Assembly: GCA_015680905.1 (NCBI GenBank)
Contig: CM027377.1
Coordinates: forward strand, 59,169,501-59,233,500
Source of the DNA: Coptis chinensis
Lineage: Eukaryota; Streptophyta; Magnoliopsida; Ranunculales; Ranunculaceae
DNA length: 64,000 nt
Direction: 5' to 3'
Shown here: one piece after another, positions 59,501-64,000 of the stretch
Numbering within the stretch: the first letter of the stretch is position 1
How the letters are laid out: each line of letters opens with the position of its first letter
Position numbers and translations under genes: made by a program
The notes under the pieces: generated by a model
What the model was told of the DNA's origin: nothing
Seen by the model: only the letters and a program-made list of their open reading frames with translations
Database searches by the model: none

Positions 59501-62500
59501 AGTATAGGTATGACCGTAATACAACTTTTAGAAACCATCTTGTAAGTCAAGTTCAAGCCATCAGTCTCTCCTACAAGGCTACAAGTCTAGATGTCTGAGT
59601 CCAGTCCAAAAAAATAATCAATAGCAATAACACTTGGACACCAGACACAATGAGGTCAGATCTCCAAAGCAAAGATTCACCTACTCAAATAATTTGTAGT
59701 GATGCATCTCGAGACCTAGTTTGTTAGGTTTGACTCCTGAGAGATAAACCTTGAGTTCAGGGAGAAATATTTTAATTGGAAAACTTTTAAGCAAATAATA
59801 CCTACCAGTTTTGATCAAAACCATTTCAAATTGCTATCAAATCGGTCTAACAGCTAGTATTTGGTACCCCACAACTCAAGACCTTTATATAACCACCTGT
59901 GTTAGGAATCAAGATTCCTACAAACTTCGAAAATTTGTCAGATAAGATGTCATATATCCATACGAGAAAAACTTTGTTAGAGCCTTTAAGGAAGAGAGCA
60001 TCAACTCATCACGATGCTGTGAGAGATGGCTTCTAATCGTTTCTCGACAGGTTGGGATTCTAGCGTTGCATGTTTCATTGGTGTTTTGAAAAAGGTGGAT
60101 TTCTGTTCAAGATTGATCAAGATTCAATGATCTCGAATTTCCTCAAGTAAAGAGGTTTTGAAAAATAGAATTGAGTTCTGAGATTTTCTTGGTTAAATAA
60201 TCCACTTCATTTGTTTGAGGCTATTCCGAAAAAGCACGGGTCTAGGTTTATAGGATAGAGACCATGACTACTATCTTGATCAACGAATCGACGTATGAGC
60301 TAGTGATCAACCAGTTTTTCAACCAGAGAGACGGGCTCCCCACACCAAAACGTTCTTTTATGCTTCATATAAGTTTGAAGTTATTTTTTATCAGATGTTC
60401 TATCACATCAATTGTGTTTTTACTTCACTTGCATTTACTTTCATTTTTTAGTTTCAAGAACTTAGTTAAACTAGAGCTTCTAGCTCAATTGGTTGTATAC
60501 CCCTCTCCTCATGGGAGAGGTTGCAAGTTCGAATCCCACCACGTGTTGGTTGGGATATCTTTCTTGTGTAATTATGTGATGAGGTGAGCCTTCAGGCTAG
60601 AGACAGGGTTCTACTACGATAGGTGGACCAAAGAGCGAAAGCAAGTCTTCATGGACAAGATGGAGGTGGTTGGGTCTACACAAAATGGCGCATCAGCGAG
60701 AGCGTTCAGGCTAGGTTCCCTTCGGGGTAGGTGAGCCTCTAGGCTAAGGTTCCCTTCGGAGTTGATGAGCATTCGGGCAATGTAAGCCTTCGGTGTAACC
60801 AGTGTGGGTCTGCCTTAACCCTCTAAATATATATTTTTTTTAAAATAACTTGGTAAAACTAGGCATAGGTTCTGCGCCCCTTTCACCTTGTTGATATAGT
60901 GGAAATTATTTGTTCTAAAAGAATGTTTATGGTGCAGTGAAGCAGTCATCAAGATTTTTATGCATCAGCTTTCAAAAAAAAATAAGAAACACACCTGCTT
61001 GATCGGCCTCAAACTTAATAACAAGTCGCTCATCTCTATCTCAACTTCAACAGTTTCAGCGTCGGTACCATTGTTCTCCAGGATTAGCTTACCAGATGAA
61101 TTTGGTAAACAGGCACTTGATGGATCCAGTCGCATCAAGCCCTCAACATCATGCCTCCCAATGAGCATATAGCTCTGCTTTTCAAGGACTGCCTGAAACA
61201 TCAAGAAGAAAATAAAAAAACCATTTCAGTCCAATGTAAGAATTATTCCTCAGCATCATGTAGTGAGCTTTCTGACATTTTATTTTGGCATAATTGATCT
61301 CGCCACCATAGAGATAATCGTGAAAAAAGTCAGCTCATTTGAATATTTCAAAAGAATATTCTAGCCATTCAAAATTGTTCAATTTTGGACCGCTTTTGAC
61401 AAGGTTATAAACGTCCAAATGAACTGAATTTTTGTGAGGATGATCTCTTCGGTGGGGAGATCATATATACCACAATCCACCACTTAAGTCATCTTCTTTT
61501 TCAGGATAGATCGATCCATGTCTATATTTATATATACTTATATTTATGAATCACTTGGACACCATCATAAATGTAAACAAGTAAATATGCTAAAAAGAGT
61601 TTACATACAAATACGAATTGTGTAAATTGGTATCAAATATTAGAAGAAAAGGAAGTGGAACCAAAAAGGCAAGTGAAATATTGCAATCCACAACAGATAA
61701 TATAGCGTTTCAACTGCCAAAAAGAAAGAGAACAAAGGAACACCCAATACCTCCATGTATGAAGTTCGACATCTTTCATACGTCCGCTCAAGGAATGTTT
61801 GTACATACTTCACAAGGTCACCAGCATATTTAGGCATTGCACGAGCCCAACCAAGAATCTACTTTCAATTATCACGTATCAGATTGGTTGTTCAAAAGAA
61901 AAACTTCATCACGGAAGTCTGTACATCTGTATTGAAATCGACAAACAATTCATAGGAGAAACAGGTATACCTCTTTCGATAAGAAATCAATAGCCAGAAG
62001 GCCTTGTAAGACAGGGCGTCCTTTCTCAATCAATGGGCTGTAAGTAGAAGCACCATGTGCCCGTGGTCGAAATGCAGCAGGACCTATCGTATTACCTTTG
62101 AGAGTTAGGATTACAATACAAAACTTATAACTGATTACTTGAGACAATGAAGAAACAGAAAACTGAAAAACAAAAGACGCATTTATTGCAGAGGTGCAGA
62201 GGCAATTAACCTATTGATGTAGCATGATGTCATGCTGATGTCAGTATAAGGACGAAGCGTAAGCCTGACCATGATGGCAAAACCATATTCCTATGTCCTC
62301 TATTTTGATTCCCTATTCTATTTAGAAGTAGATTTTAAGTATTTAGAGGCACATTAGCCTTCCTTCTAAGTTGTTATTTAATTAATATTATTTCTAAGAG
62401 AATTTTTCTTCTTATTGAAGGTTTAAACCCTAGATTTAGGTGTTCATTTCATTAAAACTACTTGGTACTTATTATCGTTGTTCGCTTCCGGTGACGATCT

Positions 62501-63893
62501 CATCACCTATTCCTTAACTGTTCCCTCTTACTAAAATCTCTAAAGGTTGAGATTCAGTCAATAACTATACTAAATAGGCAAAACCTCAAAAAACGTTTCT
62601 ACATGAAAAATTTATGTTGTGGTGATCTAACTAGGTTGATAGGAAATGCAATTGTAAACCTGTTGATACAGGAAAAAACATCATTCTTTTATATCTAACG
62701 GTCGTATTTTTTTCATGCCACGATTTCAGAAATAGTCGCCTAAATTAACGTTCATTTTATAATATTTAGCCAAATAATGAAGATTCTGTAAAAGAACTTG
62801 CTTGAGATAGCCTGCTGAACGCCCTTCCGGTAATCTACAAACATCGTAGGTAAGAAGTGATCCTTAAGAAAATTTTCCACAAAAGCAAGCAACCCATCAT
62901 TCCTGCAAAAACATTAGAATTCAGAATGCAAATGGTTTTAAAATTTAAACTAAAATCAACACATCAGATATATGTTAAAATCAACAAATGTGTACGGAAA
63001 AAACAACTTGAGTTTCATATTTCTAGTGATCCACACAAAGAGACATGCTACATTGCACATGGATGCACATAACAAACAATAGATTGCAAAAAGCATAGAG
63101 CTTACCCAAGCTGAGAATACTTTTGCGGAAGCAGAGATGCAACCTTATCAGTAAACTGCAAAAGTTTCACCAGATCAAAAATGCAAACCAATAATATAAA
63201 AAGCGCATAAAAAGTTAGTCCTTTTTAGTCACAGTTCAATTGGGTTTATGTATGGCCCACCCCTACATTTTCGGCCTAAAACTGTTGCAAGGCAAAACCA
63301 ATTGTATACCACCAAGTAAAGTGGAATTCAACCGTCAACCACTAGTGAATATTTTGTTCACTATTAAGTTTTTGGTAGGTATTCTGTATAGAAGATACTT
63401 GGAGATGGGAATATATATATGTATATGACCATCTCGTTGTATATCTCAGTGTACGACTCGGAACTGACTGATGAACCTAATAAAAGGGAACAAAAGGCTG
63501 AATTTTAGTAAATATGATCTCTACACCATGAAGATCATCCTCAAAAATGATCAGATATTTATTAAGTTGTTAAAAAGGCACCAACCCTCTTTTACGAAGT
63601 TAGTGATCTTCAAATGAACTAAATTATTGTGAGGATTAACATCACAAAAAATCAGCATTTAATTCCTTATGTAAGTTCACAGCCCGTTATCAGATGATTA
63701 CAGCCTATACACAAAGATGCCCATGTATCCATTCCTAAGAAATATACATGCCACTAAAAAACCTGAAGCACAGGTCGATATATGGATGCTGCTAGATATA
63801 TTCCTTGCTCAGGAAGGACGGCTGCAGTTCCATAACCTTCCTGCAGGACATTTGGGCCCCTCCTACTCCATCCTTGGCGAATAAGATCAACTC
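53510..63893 (-). CDS. SEC8: Exocyst subunit SEC8, C-terminal half (14 exons, 5' part outside window)
   Basis: SEC8 is part of the eight-protein exocyst that tethers secretory vesicles to the plasma membrane. Exons in coding order: 63763-63893, 63106-63155, 62802-62902, 61971-62083, 61754-61858, 60995-61192, 59288-59373, 57481-57673, 57289-57366, 55494-55595, 54697-54771, 53935-54030, 53716-53765, 53510-53597 (TAG). Joined, they give 487 residues in one frame. Landmarks match plant SEC8: DLIRQGW, TAAVLPEQGIYLAASIYRPV, FVENFLKDHFLPTMFVDYRK, AFRPRAHG, GRPVLQGLLAIDFLSKE, LVKYVQTFLERTYERCRTSY, LIGRHDVEGLMRLDPSSACL, LLLSLRPIKQ, LILLASLSDSLEYVADSIER, EEPDDFIISLTAQ, SINLFGVQQICRNSIALEQ, DRVRTYYELLNLPFEALLAF, VPGREIPGDAEKRVSEILSH. 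The full plant protein is about 1,050 residues. All introns are GT-AG except the one after 62802, which starts GC. The gene looks intact. Confidence 0.95.
55745..56010. mobile_element. MITE-family fragment in a SEC8 intron
   Basis: Shares gatctc...gga...actccacaaaaaataagctcattt and, inverted, aaatgagctgaattttt...gtcatctccaccaaaaatcagcc with the interior of 52486-52866. The family order (shared block, ~100 bp, inverted block) is kept, but no terminal repeats or duplication are seen. Confidence 0.5.
58300..58965. other. Probable decayed mobile element in a SEC8 intron
   Basis: GTGTCC/GGACAC-rich ends (gggtacgagtgtccgatttg, gacacggatacgg on the left; ggtgtcggtgtcggtacgac on the right) enclose an AT-rich part and a CT-rich part (58760-58870). 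Similar GTGTCCGACACGG words occur at 56050-56150 in a neighbouring intron. No exact termini. Confidence 0.3.
60475..60846 (+). mobile_element. tRNA-derived SINE, antisense in a SEC8 intron
   Basis: A tRNA-like head has an A box (tagctcaattggtt) and a B box (ggttgcaagttcgaatcc), an internal RNA polymerase III promoter. An unrelated body follows, with repeated 'gttcccttcgg' and 'ggtgagcct', and a T-rich end (tatatattttttt). Imperfect 16-bp duplications flank it: AACTTAGTTAAACTAG (60459-60474) and AACTTGGTAAAACTAG (60847-60862). It lies between the exons at 59288-59373 and 60995-61192, in opposite orientation to SEC8. The head does not fold as a complete normal tRNA, so it is not annotated as a tRNA gene. 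Confidence 0.8.
61285..61480. mobile_element. MITE-family fragment in a SEC8 intron
   Basis: The block ttgatctcgccaccatagag + aaagtcagctcatttgaa and the inverted block aactgaatttttgtgaggat + gatctc...ggggagatcat match the interior of 52486-52866 and the fragments at 55745 and 63505. Confidence 0.5.
63505..63660. mobile_element. MITE-family fragment in a SEC8 intron
   Basis: Carries aaatatgatctctacaccat + gaagatcatcctcaaaaatg and the inverted block caaatgaactaaattattgt + gaggat...aaaaaatcagcattta. It is the most decayed of the four related copies. Confidence 0.45.
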
Positions 63894-64000
63894 CTATAAC
63901 AAAGAATAGACCGTCAAGTAATAGCAGTGCCACTTCTGATGCAAAATAAGCTAACTAACATGGACACTTCATATACTCAAAAAAATCCATGTCGAACACA

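Noticed and set aside
60475..60550. Functional tRNA gene
   Set aside because: A and B boxes are present, but no complete acceptor stem or cloverleaf forms. The long body, tail and flanking duplications indicate a SINE.

Overview
The window is nuclear DNA from a flowering plant. It has AT-rich introns with canonical plant splice sites, two ordinary plant housekeeping genes, and a dense load of plant-type transposons (Mutator/MULE, hAT-like MITEs, an L1-type LINE with an RNase H tail, a tRNA-derived SINE, foldback elements). I cannot name the species.

Two host genes can be read confidently exon by exon. (1) 33162-43314 (+) is a nine-exon gene for a 396-residue Man1/Src1-C-terminal-domain inner-nuclear-membrane-type protein; every exon junction keeps the frame. 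(2) 53510-63893 (-) is the C-terminal half of exocyst subunit SEC8, 14 exons (487 residues plus stop). Its 5' part lies beyond the right edge. One of its introns uses a GC donor.

The left half (1-33 kb) is a transposon graveyard. A FAR1-type MULE copy (1-3122) is followed by a degenerate gypsy/gag-like relic (3.4-5.8 kb). Next comes a complete non-autonomous Pack-MULE (6911-12228) with ~500 bp inverted termini and an exact 9-bp target duplication. It carries captured fragments of a mitochondrial-type small heat-shock protein gene and of a polyubiquitin gene, and possibly a zinc-finger gene. From 16 to 22 kb there are a diverged F-box-like pseudogene, a hairpin MITE, a Myb/SANT-like relic and a 755-bp foldback, all lying between two ~540-bp direct repeats. 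From 21.8 to 31.4 kb MULEs are nested: a split FAR1-type remnant, a MULE encoding transposase + SWIM + OTU cysteine protease, and a second FAR1-type copy inside it. Two hAT-type MITEs lie at 32.1-33.0 kb, the second ending about 120 bp before the MAN1-like start codon.

The introns of the MAN1-like gene hold more elements. A 2.4-kb terminal-inverted-repeat element with a captured WRKY domain exon starts about 15 bp after the exon 6 donor. A MULE-type MITE, a LINE fragment, a perfect 23-bp-stem hairpin and an unexplained inverted-repeat segment lie in intron 8. Between the two host genes sits a nearly full-length but mutated LINE (45.6-52.4 kb). A MITE and a terminal fragment related to the intron 6 element follow it. 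SEC8 introns contain an antisense SINE with a clear target duplication and several fragments of one MITE family.

Apart from the two host genes I see no intact protein-coding gene. Everything else with coding similarity is broken by stops or frameshifts.
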